Shown here: positions 1 to 6,129 of the stretch, piece after piece
Numbering within the stretch: position 1 is the first letter of the stretch
Layout: the number at the start of each line of letters is the position of its first letter
Notes under the pieces: generated by a model
What the model saw: the letters and a program-made list of their open reading frames with translations, nothing else
What the model was told of the DNA's origin: nothing
The model's database searches: none
Assembly (NCBI GenBank): GCA_003695725.1
Contig: RFHX01000366.1
Coordinates: 1 to 9,770 of the forward strand
From: Candidatus Schekmanbacteria bacterium
GTDB taxonomy: Bacteria; Schekmanbacteria; GWA2-38-11; J061
DNA length: 9,770 nt
Direction of reading: 5' to 3'
Translations under genes and position numbers: made by a program

Positions 1-65
1 TAATGAAAGTTCTTTGTCAATTTATTTATTGTTGGCTCTTAAAAAAGATAAATCAAAAATAATAA

Positions 66-92
66 TAAAAAAAAACAGATTTTTACCGATTG
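66..92 (+). promoter_or_regulatory. Candidate sigma-28 (FliA) promoter for the chemoreceptor gene
   Basis: TAAA at 66-69, exactly 15 nt, then ACCGATTG at 85-92. The sigma-28 consensus is TAAA, about 15 nt, then GCCGATAA, so the -35 core and the central CCGAT match, while the first and last two bases of the -10 do not. Chemoreceptor genes are often in the FliA regulon, which fits. Transcription would start near 100, giving a leader of about 60 nt. The -35 side lies in an A-rich run, where TAAA is common by chance. The rest of 1-159 is AT-rich and holds no gene that I can support. Confidence 0.4.
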
Positions 93-151
93 ATACTTCA
101 ACACAAAAAGCAATCATTCAAATAGGAAGAAGTCCAAATAAGCCACTAACC

Positions 152-156
152 GGAGG
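152..156 (+). promoter_or_regulatory. Shine-Dalgarno GGAGG of the MCP gene, favouring the second of two tandem ATGs
   Basis: GGAGG lies 3 nt before the ATG at 160 and 6 nt before the in-frame ATG at 163. The usual spacing of 5-9 nt favours initiation at 163, which removes one N-terminal Met and leaves the protein otherwise unchanged. Confidence 0.65.
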
Positions 157-159
157 ACG

Positions 160-2157
160 ATGATGAAAAAGAAAAACTTTAAGATGAGGACTCTTCTTTC
201 CCTTGGTTTTGCAATAACAATCTTGATGACTGAATTAGTCCTTCTTCATGCCATAAACCGCCTTGATAAAATATACAATACAACTTCTCATATATACAAT
301 GTTGAGTGGAATAAAGCGGGCACTGCAAGCGGACTTATAGACCTTGCCTGTAAAAACAGTGAAATGCAGAGATTAATCTTTCATTCAAAAAATCAAAAAG
401 AGCTTCAATCTGCTTTGGCGAAAATAAAAACCAATATGATAACAAGCAGTAAACTTCTTCAATCTTTAAAGAATGAATCTCAAAGCGATGATGAGGCAAA
501 TGCACTTGCTAAAGTAGAAGAAGAGAAGACGAAGTATGAAAATTCCCTAAATAAAGCTCTTTCTCTTGCTTTGGAAAAAGGGAAAAGAAAAGAAGCGCGG
601 GAAATCATTTTAAGTGAAACACAAAAACTTTTAAATGAATACAAATCTTCTCTGACAGCTTACACAATACTTCAAACTGAAAAGGTCAAAAATGCAGTTG
701 CAAAATCTTATGAAAGCTATCGAAAATCTGTATATGCAATGATTTTATTTGGGATTGCTGCAATATTTATTGGAGTTGCGGCATCTCACTTTCTAATCCG
801 AAAAATAGTCGTTCCAATCAATGATGCAGTAGATATAATGGAAAGAATCTCCGTAGGAGACTTTCCTGAAAGACTTGGTAAGACAGCGGTAAACGAAGCA
901 GGCAGACTTAAAAATGCAATCAAAAAAGTTTTGATATCTTTAGGTGAAATTGCGCATGCAATAAAACGTTTAGCTGAAGGCGACACAACGATAAAACTAA
1001 CGCCACTAAGTGATAAAGACATTCTTAGTAAATCAGTTATGGCAGTAAGTCATACAATAGAGTCTCTGACCGAAGAAACTACAAAGCTGACAGAATCAGC
1101 AAAAAATGGGAAGCTCGACATAAGAGGTAATGCAGAAAAGTTTAAAGGTGCATATAGAAAGCTTATTGAAGGGATAAATGAAACTATTGACAGTGCAGTC
1201 AAGCCCATTAACGAAACAACAAGAATCCTCGAGGAGGTAGCAAACAAAAATTTAACTGTCAGCGTGAAAGGAGATTATAAGGGAGACCATGCAAGAATTA
1301 CAAATGCACTAAATAAAGCAATTGAAAACCTCAATAGCAGTATCAATAAGGTTTCAGTAGCATCAAAGGGAGTTGCATCGGAAGCCGCGCATCTCACAAA
1401 TGCAGGACAAGTAATAGCTGAAGGTGCAATGCTTCAAGCAGAAGCGCTTGACAAAGTAACCAATAGATTAAAAGAAATTACAGACATAATAGCTGAAAAT
1501 CTAAGTTACTCCAACAAAGCAAAAGAATTATCTCTATCATCTCGACAAAGTACAGAAAAGGGCAAAGAAAGTATTCAACGGCTTTCCTCCGCCATAGGAG
1601 AAATAAAGAATTCCTCAGACAAAACAGCAAAGATTGTTAAAACAATCGATGAGATTGCTTTCCAAACAAATCTTTTGGCACTTAACGCCGCTGTCGAAGC
1701 CGCACGCGCTGGTGAAGCTGGAAAAGGCTTTGCCGTGGTGGCGGAAGAAGTTAGAAATCTTGCCATAAAGAGTGCTGAAGCCGCTAAAAGTACTGCCCAA
1801 TTAATTGAAGAATCAATTAAAAAAGCTGACATTGGAGTTGAGCTTAATCAGGAAGTTATCGAAAACTTGGAAGAGATAAATAACAATGTAATAGAAACGG
1901 CAAAAGTTGTTGAAAACATAGCTTCTGCATCTTCAAAGCAAAATCAACTAATTGAAGAAATAGATATAGCTGTGGAAGAAATCAACAGAATAACACAAAA
2001 GAATTCAGCTAATTCTGAAGAAACGGCAAGTTCTTGCGCTGAACTGTCCGGACAAGCAAGGGAAATGCAGAATATGGTTGAAGAGTTTAAAATCAAGGAA
2101 CCTGAAAATATTAGCTTTGACAATACTCAAAAAACAACTCAATCGAATGCAGCTTGA
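160..2157 (+). CDS. Methyl-accepting chemotaxis protein with 4-helix-bundle sensor and multiple HAMP units
   Basis: Transmembrane chemoreceptor that passes ligand or redox signals to CheA/CheW. Residues about 10-31 form the first membrane helix; 32-190 are a helical periplasmic region of the 4HB_MCP type; 191-213 are the second membrane helix. A classical HAMP follows from about 214, with further HAMP-like repeats at roughly 262-312, 300-347 and 346-395, so this is a poly-HAMP receptor. The signalling domain covers about 400-645. Its highly conserved hairpin tip is at 496-535, including [20 protein letters not shown] and [13 protein letters not shown]. The C-terminus ends in a short polar tail without an NWETF-like CheR/CheB tether. 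The gene stands alone, is preceded by a candidate sigma-28 promoter and runs tail to tail into jag with 24 bp between stops. No che genes are near. The family is certain; the ligand cannot be told. Confidence 0.95.
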   Translation: MMKKKNFKMRTLLSLGFAITILMTELVLLHAINRLDKIYNTTSHIYNVEWNKAGTASGLIDLACKNSEMQRLIFHSKNQKELQSALAKIKTNMITSSKLLQSLKNESQSDDEANALAKVEEEKTKYENSLNKALSLALEKGKRKEAREIILSETQKLLNEYKSSLTAYTILQTEKVKNAVAKSYESYRKSVYAMILFGIAAIFIGVAASHFLIRKIVVPINDAVDIMERISVGDFPERLGKTAVNEAGRLKNAIKKVLISLGEIAHAIKRLAEGDTTIKLTPLSDKDILSKSVMAVSHTIESLTEETTKLTESAKNGKLDIRGNAEKFKGAYRKLIEGINETIDSAVKPINETTRILEEVANKNLTVSVKGDYKGDHARITNALNKAIENLNSSINKVSVASKGVASEAAHLTNAGQVIAEGAMLQAEALDKVTNRLKEITDIIAENLSYSNKAKELSLSSRQSTEKGKESIQRLSSAIGEIKNSSDKTAKIVKTIDEIAFQTNLLALNAAVEAARAGEAGKGFAVVAEEVRNLAIKSAEAAKSTAQLIEESIKKADIGVELNQEVIENLEEINNNVIETAKVVENIASASSKQNQLIEEIDIAVEEINRITQKNSANSEETASSCAELSGQAREMQNMVEEFKIKEPENISFDNTQKTTQSNAA

Positions 2158-2181
2158 ATGGGAACAGAGTCTGAAAAAAAT

Positions 2182-2820
2182 TCATTTTTGGCGGTTTTTT
2201 GGACTGGTAGTAGATATGACAACCCTTTTAAAATCTCCTGTGCCTATGCTTCGTGCTTTAATTCCATGATATCTTTTTATCAAACGATAAACAATTTTTC
2301 TCTCATCTATATACAACGCAGGTAAAGAAACTGTTTTTTTATTTTTCTTAACTTTTTCAACTGCTTTTTTGACTTCCCTATTCAGCAGATTTTTTCTTTT
2401 TTTGCGGTATGAATCAATATCGATTTCAACATTTATTTTACTGCCATTCCTATTTGACAATGCTTTAGTGAGAATATGCTCCATTGCATAGAGGGTTTCC
2501 CCCCTTCTGCCTATAAGATGAGAAGCATCCTTGGAAGAAATGTCAACCAAGAGTTTACCATCTTTTTTTTCCACTTTAATGTCCGCAGTAAATCCCATAT
2601 CCTCAATTATTTTTTTGAGCAAAAACCTTGCTCTTTCTTCTGGACTAAGATTTATAACCTCCAATTGAATCTTGGCAGGCTTCGACATAAAGCCAAGAAA
2701 CCCTTTTCTCCCTTTGTCAATAATCTCAGCTTTCACTTCATCGCGCAAAAAACCATACTTCTCCAAAGTATTTTCGATTGCTTCGTTGGCAGTTGCACCT
2801 TCACCAATATACTTCGTCAC
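2182..2820 (-). CDS. jag: Jag/KhpB RNA-binding protein (Jag-N, KH, R3H domains)
   Basis: Cytoplasmic RNA-binding protein usually encoded next to yidC; in Firmicutes KhpB (Jag, EloR) pairs with KhpA and affects cell elongation. Three domains are visible in the 212 residues: a Jag-N domain at 1-56 (start YIGEGATANEAIE, with the KGFLGF motif at 39-44), a type II KH domain at about 62-137 with the GxxG loop GRRG at 104-107, and an R3H-like domain at about 148-205. In the R3H motif (Arg, three residues, His) Arg174 is kept but the histidine position is Tyr178, which is unusual. The start is GTG at 2820 and overlaps the yidC stop by 4 nt (GTGA), with a purine-rich Shine-Dalgarno stretch (GGGAGAG) inside the yidC tail, so translational coupling is likely. 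It is the last gene of the rpmH cluster. Confidence 0.93.
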   Translation of the reverse strand: MTKYIGEGATANEAIENTLEKYGFLRDEVKAEIIDKGRKGFLGFMSKPAKIQLEVINLSPEERARFLLKKIIEDMGFTADIKVEKKDGKLLVDISSKDASHLIGRRGETLYAMEHILTKALSNRNGSKINVEIDIDSYRKKRKNLLNREVKKAVEKVKKNKKTVSLPALYIDERKIVYRLIKRYHGIKARSIGTGDFKRVVISTTSPKNRQK

Positions 2821-4517
2821 TTTTTATTCTCTCTCCCTTTCCTTCTCTTCTTTTTCTTCTTTGATTTCCCTTCCACTTCCTCTTCTTGAGAATCACTTTG
2901 TTTTGGCATAAGAAAATACTGCTGTCCTATTGTTAATATATTATTAACAGTCCAATAAATAACTAACCCTACTGGAAAGGACATAAACATAAATGTAAAA
3001 ACTACAGGCATAATCATCATTATCTGTGCTTGGCGAGGGTCACCCGCACTTGGAGTCATCCTCTGTTGTATAAGCATCGTGATTCCCATCAATATGGGCG
3101 TAATATAATAGGGATCTTTCTGAGAAAGATCTGTTATCCACCAGATAAATGGTGCTCCTCTCAATTCTACGGAATTCAAAAGAACATTATAAAATGCTAT
3201 AAAAACAGGAATCTGGAAAATCATTGGCAAACATCCGCCCATTGGATTGACACCGTATTCTTTATACAAAGCCATTGTCTCTTCATTCATCTTCTTGGGG
3301 TCTTTCTTATATTTATCACGAATCGCTTTTATCTGCGGCTGTATCTCTTTCATCTTCTGCATTGAAGTAAAGCTTTTTTGTGTAAGAGGAATAAAAATAA
3401 TTTTGAGAATTATTGTGATAATTATTATTGAAAGACCATAATTCCCAATATAGGAATATATCCAGTTCAAGGCAATGAGAAGCGGTTTACCCAAAAATCC
3501 AAACCACCCAAAATCAACTGCATTTCCCAATTCGTTTTTCTCTAAAAGAGAATAATACTTTGGGCCAAAATAAAATGAATACTTTGTCTTTATTGATTCA
3601 AGGGGTTTAAGGTTTTTTATTACTGACTGAATGCTTACTGTAACCTTATCCTTCCCTTCTGGGAAAAAACCGGCAGAAAAATTTTTCTCAGGCAGTTTTA
3701 TTGATGCAAGAAAATATTTGCTTTCAAGCCCTGTCCACCTGATATTGTTGGAAAAAACTTTTGCCTCTTTTAATTTCTCAATCTTTTCTCTAATAACCTT
3801 TCCTTGACTCTCAATTACAGGACCAACATGACCTCTATACCTATTATTACCTTCTTCTCCTAAAAGAAAAAAATGAGGACCTAAAAGAATCTGCTCCGAG
3901 ATATTTATCTGTGATTCTGAATCATTTCTCAAACCTAACAGCATTTCCACTGTGTAATGGGAACCATCAATTTTGAATCTTTTTTCAACTTCAATGCCAT
4001 CTTCAGTTACGGACTTGAATATGAGCTCTCTGCTTTCACTTTTTCCCAAAGAAATCTTAGAAGGACCTTCAAAAATAAAGGGCAAGGCATTGCTTCCATT
4101 CTCACTGGCAAGAAAAAGAGCTCCATAATATGAATCCTCAAAAAGCGTTATCGGCTCATCATCCTTCTTAAACTTCTTAAGAAATATTTTTTCTATATAT
4201 GCACCCTTTTCTGAAAAAACAAATTTCAGTAGCTCTGTATCAACCTCTATCTTTCTATCCTGCTCTGCCGCCAATGATTTTATCTTCTGCTCAATTTTTT
4301 CTCTATCCACTTCCTTAATCTTAGAAGGCAATATGGGTGGTTTAGGTATTTCTGTTTCTTTACTCTCTTCAACGATTGCGCCTTTTTTTTGGGCAGGCAG
4401 TGCCTGTGAAATCTCTCCCTTCTTTTTTACTGGAGGCAGTTTTGGCATAAAATAATATTGATATGCCAGCATTATTGCTGCACTTAAAATTATAAAAAGA
4501 ATTAATCGGAATCGCAT
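2817..4517 (-). CDS. yidC: Membrane protein insertase YidC (Oxa1/Alb3 family)
   Basis: Inserts and folds inner-membrane proteins, alone or with SecYEG. The 566 residues show the Gram-negative layout: N-terminal membrane helix at about 4-22, a Pro/Lys linker (26-90), a periplasmic beta-sandwich domain at about 92-325, and the conserved five-helix core from about 340. Core signatures are PLTQKSFTSMQKM (377-389), the cytoplasmic helical hairpin (390-422), NPMGGCLPMIFQIPVFIAFY (424-443) and GLVIYWTVNN (517-526). The groove position that is Arg366 in E. coli appears to be Lys372 here, a substitution I recall from other bacteria too. The tail from 551 on is almost all Lys/Arg, as in YidC proteins whose C-terminus binds ribosomes. 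The start ATG has a somewhat distant AAAGGA about 14 nt upstream; no better start exists given the membrane helix. It sits 37 nt after yidD and overlaps jag by 4 nt. Confidence 0.97.
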   Translation of the reverse strand: MRFRLILFIILSAAIMLAYQYYFMPKLPPVKKKGEISQALPAQKKGAIVEESKETEIPKPPILPSKIKEVDREKIEQKIKSLAAEQDRKIEVDTELLKFVFSEKGAYIEKIFLKKFKKDDEPITLFEDSYYGALFLASENGSNALPFIFEGPSKISLGKSESRELIFKSVTEDGIEVEKRFKIDGSHYTVEMLLGLRNDSESQINISEQILLGPHFFLLGEEGNNRYRGHVGPVIESQGKVIREKIEKLKEAKVFSNNIRWTGLESKYFLASIKLPEKNFSAGFFPEGKDKVTVSIQSVIKNLKPLESIKTKYSFYFGPKYYSLLEKNELGNAVDFGWFGFLGKPLLIALNWIYSYIGNYGLSIIIITIILKIIFIPLTQKSFTSMQKMKEIQPQIKAIRDKYKKDPKKMNEETMALYKEYGVNPMGGCLPMIFQIPVFIAFYNVLLNSVELRGAPFIWWITDLSQKDPYYITPILMGITMLIQQRMTPSAGDPRQAQIMMIMPVVFTFMFMSFPVGLVIYWTVNNILTIGQQYFLMPKQSDSQEEEVEGKSKKKKKRRKGRENKK

Positions 4518-4554
4518 CTTATAATATTTTTTCCTTTGCTAACAGTATGTAGTT

Positions 4555-4773
4555 TCATTCTATAGGGTCATAACCACTGCCGCCAAATGGATTACACCTT
4601 ATAATTCTCTTTAGACTAACTAATGTTGCTTTAAAAAATCCATATTTCTGATATGCCTCTATCGCATAATTTGAACAACTTGGCTCAAAACGGCAGGAAG
4701 GAGCAAATAGAGGGGAAATAGTCAACTGATAAAGTCTTATCAATGATATAGGCAACGCTTTTATTATTTTCAC
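4555..4773 (-). CDS. yidD: Membrane protein insertion efficiency factor YidD
   Basis: Small peripheral inner-membrane protein of 72 residues that aids YidC-dependent insertion. An amphipathic N-terminal helix (4-20) is followed by the family hallmark [22 protein letters not shown] (start at 24; Cys27 and Cys33) and the C-terminal motif [12 protein letters not shown] at 59-70 (Cys60). Length and motif spacing are normal for the family. The start is well supported by AAGGAG and GAGGG just upstream. It begins 6 nt after the rnpA stop, and part of its Shine-Dalgarno lies in the last rnpA codons, so the two are probably coupled. Confidence 0.96.
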   Translation of the reverse strand: MKIIKALPISLIRLYQLTISPLFAPSCRFEPSCSNYAIEAYQKYGFFKATLVSLKRIIRCNPFGGSGYDPIE

Positions 4774-4779
4774 TTCCCT

Positions 4780-5136
4780 CTACTCCTTAAAAAATTTTTC
4801 ATTGGCAAGCAATTCCAAAAACTCTTTTTCTAACGCCTTAAATGTTTTCCCAATAATCTCTTTTTTGAAAATAATCAGAAAATCGTAACCGCAGGGTATC
4901 TTCTTTTTATTGAGTCTAAATAATTCTCTCAGTAGTCTCTTTGCGCGGTTTCTTTTTGGCGCAGAAGCTAATTTTCTATTAACGGAAAAACAAATTCTGC
5001 TGATAGACAAACCGTTTTTTACATATTTGATCTCAAAACTTTCAGCTCTAAGAATTTTGCCATATTTATATATCTGCCTAATATCCTTGGTATCAGATAT
5101 TCGATATTCTCTTCCGAAGCCAAATTCTTTAGGCAT
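4780..5136 (-). CDS. rnpA: Ribonuclease P protein component
   Basis: Protein subunit of RNase P, which with the RNA subunit removes 5' leaders from precursor tRNAs. The signature KRNRAKRLLREL is at residues 61-72 (numbered from the ATG), matching the conserved RNR helix that binds the P RNA; upstream FSVNRKLASAP (50-60) fits the central-cleft strand. With the ATG at 5136 it has 118 residues. An in-frame TTG at 5151 directly abuts the rpmH stop and would add five residues (MKLIV). Neither start has a clear Shine-Dalgarno, so the choice is open; translation may depend on ribosomes finishing rpmH. The 3' end is 6 nt from yidD. Confidence 0.95.
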   Translation of the reverse strand: MPKEFGFGREYRISDTKDIRQIYKYGKILRAESFEIKYVKNGLSISRICFSVNRKLASAPKRNRAKRLLRELFRLNKKKIPCGYDFLIIFKKEIIGKTFKALEKEFLELLANEKFFKE

Positions 5137-5151
5137 TACAATCAATTTCAA

Positions 5152-5289
5152 CTATGCAGTAAGAGAAGCCCTGCCTTTTGCTCTTCTTCTTTTAATAACA
5201 TTTCTTCCCGCTTTTGTACTCATTCTCTTTCTGAAGCCATGTCTTCTTTTTCTTTTAAGATTACTTGGCTTGTTATGTGTAATAGACAT
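5152..5289 (-). CDS. rpmH: 50S ribosomal protein L34
   Basis: Short basic protein of the large ribosomal subunit, 45 residues. The conserved core is clear: [16 protein letters not shown] at 10-25, then [20 protein letters not shown] at 26-45. This is the usual L34 pattern, with a slightly different N-terminus (MSITHNKPS in place of the common MKRTYQPS). An excellent Shine-Dalgarno, AAGGAG at 5296-5301, lies 6 nt before the ATG. It is the first gene of the rpmH-rnpA-yidD-yidC-jag cluster. dnaA, which often flanks rpmH, is not on the upstream side; tsaC is there instead. Confidence 0.97.
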   Translation of the reverse strand: MSITHNKPSNLKRKRRHGFRKRMSTKAGRNVIKRRRAKGRASLTA

Positions 5290-5306
5290 TATTTACTCCT
5301 TTCGAA

Positions 5307-5366
5307 TTTGCTATGGCATACTGTCTTCATCACTAACATTCTCTTAAAACGATGATACATAGCAAA
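5307..5366 (-). promoter_or_regulatory. Candidate structured 5' leader of the rpmH operon (long-range hairpin)
   Basis: On the transcript strand TTTGCTATG (5366-5358) and CATAGCAAA (5315-5307) are perfect 9-nt complements. Inside them TCATCGTT (5355-5348) can pair with AGTGATGA (5334-5327) as eight pairs, two of them G-U, closing a loop of about 13 nt. The outer stem starts where transcription should begin from the candidate promoter just upstream and ends 5 nt before the Shine-Dalgarno. Such placement suits a cis-acting leader, for example for autoregulation by a ribosomal protein, but function is inferred only. I do not recognise it as a known leader family. Confidence 0.4.
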
Positions 5367-5372
5367 GAATTA

Positions 5373-5399
5373 ATCATATTGCAATAGTGAAATTGACAA
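5373..5399 (-). promoter_or_regulatory. Candidate sigma-70 promoter of the rpmH operon
   Basis: On the minus strand TTGTCA (5399-5394, 5 of 6 to TTGACA) is followed after 15 nt by TATGAT (5378-5373, 5 of 6 to TATAAT). The 15-nt spacer is shorter than the ideal 17. The start point would fall near 5366, about 77 nt ahead of the rpmH ATG. No better pair was found between tsaC and rpmH. Confidence 0.4.
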
Positions 5400-5432
5400 G
5401 GCATAATTAAAGATATTATGTAGATTTTAATA

Positions 5433-6068
5433 TTATTTTATTATTTTTTCTATTTCATTTTGTGAAATGAGACCTTCCCTTAGGATTTTATATCCATCCT
5501 TTCTTATCTCTATAACTGTTGAAAGTCCTTTGGATTGTGATTTTCCACCATCGATAACAATCTCTATTTTATCTTTAAAAGCTTCAATCACCTCTTCCGC
5601 ACTTCGACACTCTTTCTCTAATGAGAAATTTGCGCTTGTAGCAGTAAGAAATCCCCCTATTTCATCTGCAATAGCCCTTGCAAAAGAATTTTCGGAAACT
5701 CTAATTCCTACCATCCCGTCTTTTGACATTATCCCTTTGGCAAAATTTATGCTCGACTCAGCAACAATGGTTAATGGGCCGGGCCAAAAATTTTCTACCA
5801 ATTTTAAAACAACACCACTTTTAATTTTAAAGGCATTAATAGCAGTTTCTCTATTACCAGATATGACTGCAATGGGCTTACCTGCTTCTCTTCGTTTCAA
5901 AGAAATAATTCTCTCTACTGCGCCCTCATTGAATGCATCAGCTCCCAAGCCATAACAGGTTTCAGTTGGATAGGCTATTATGCCTCCCTTTTTAAGAAAA
6001 TCACAGATTTCCTTAATCACTTTCTTTTCAGGTTTTTGGGTATCTGCAATCTTTACTATTTTAGTCAT
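5433..6068 (-). CDS. tsaC: L-threonylcarbamoyladenylate synthase (TsaC/Sua5/YrdC family)
   Basis: Makes threonylcarbamoyl-AMP from threonine, bicarbonate and ATP, the first step of t6A37 modification of ANN-decoding tRNAs. The 211 residues are a single YrdC domain. Visible motifs: YPTETCYGLG at 33-42, the KRR..GKP nucleotide/substrate motif at 58-65, WPGPLT at 95-100, GIRV at 121-124, TSAN at 144-147, DGG at 173-175 and STV at 183-185, then ILREG near the end. Length matches the short TsaC/YwlC form without the C-terminal Sua5 domain. Small departures are Ser125 where Pro is common (RVP) and Leu150 where Gly is common (SANxSG). The stop is 143 bp ahead of rpmH on the same strand, and the gene diverges from dppF. 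No clear Shine-Dalgarno precedes the ATG. Confidence 0.93.
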   Translation of the reverse strand: MTKIVKIADTQKPEKKVIKEICDFLKKGGIIAYPTETCYGLGADAFNEGAVERIISLKRREAGKPIAVISGNRETAINAFKIKSGVVLKLVENFWPGPLTIVAESSINFAKGIMSKDGMVGIRVSENSFARAIADEIGGFLTATSANFSLEKECRSAEEVIEAFKDKIEIVIDGGKSQSKGLSTVIEIRKDGYKILREGLISQNEIEKIIK

Positions 6069-6083
6069 TTTTCAGCATTTCCC

Positions 6084-6098
6084 ATAAAGTATCTTTAT
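6084..6098. promoter_or_regulatory. 15-bp dyad in the tsaC-dppF divergent promoter region; possible operator
   Basis: ATAAAG and CTTTAT are perfect inverted arms separated by TAT. The site lies in the 61-bp gap between the divergent tsaC and dppF starts, where a transcription factor could affect both genes. A -10-like TATCAT (6096-6101, plus strand) overlaps the right arm, but I found no matching -35. The arms are short and AT-rich, so chance is a real alternative. Confidence 0.25.
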
Positions 6099-6129
6099 CA
6101 TTTGTCTTTCTTGTAGTAAAAAGAAATTT

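Noticed and set aside
1-159. Possible gene end or small RNA at the window start
   Set aside because: AT-rich with frequent stops; nothing beyond the promoter-like motif and ribosome binding site can be supported.
2169-2191. Possible terminator between jag and MCP
   Set aside because: The only stem is five A-T pairs beside a T run; it is too weak to call in such AT-rich DNA.
2476-2911. Two overlapping plus-strand open frames opposite jag and the yidC tail
   Set aside because: Phe/Ser/Leu-rich translations caused by the Lys/Glu-rich opposite strand; no Shine-Dalgarno and no recognisable domain.
3134-3142. DnaA-box-like TTATCCACC
   Set aside because: One mismatch to the consensus, a single copy, and inside conserved yidC codons (Trp-Trp-Ile); no cluster to suggest an origin, although rpmH is nearby.
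5452-5468. ATTTCA/TGAAAT hairpin at the tsaC 3' end
   Set aside because: Six weak pairs inside the coding sequence, with no T tract following on the minus strand.
5467-5955. 162-codon open frame on the plus strand
   Set aside because: It lies wholly antisense to tsaC, whose YrdC motifs are clear, and its product shows no domain pattern.
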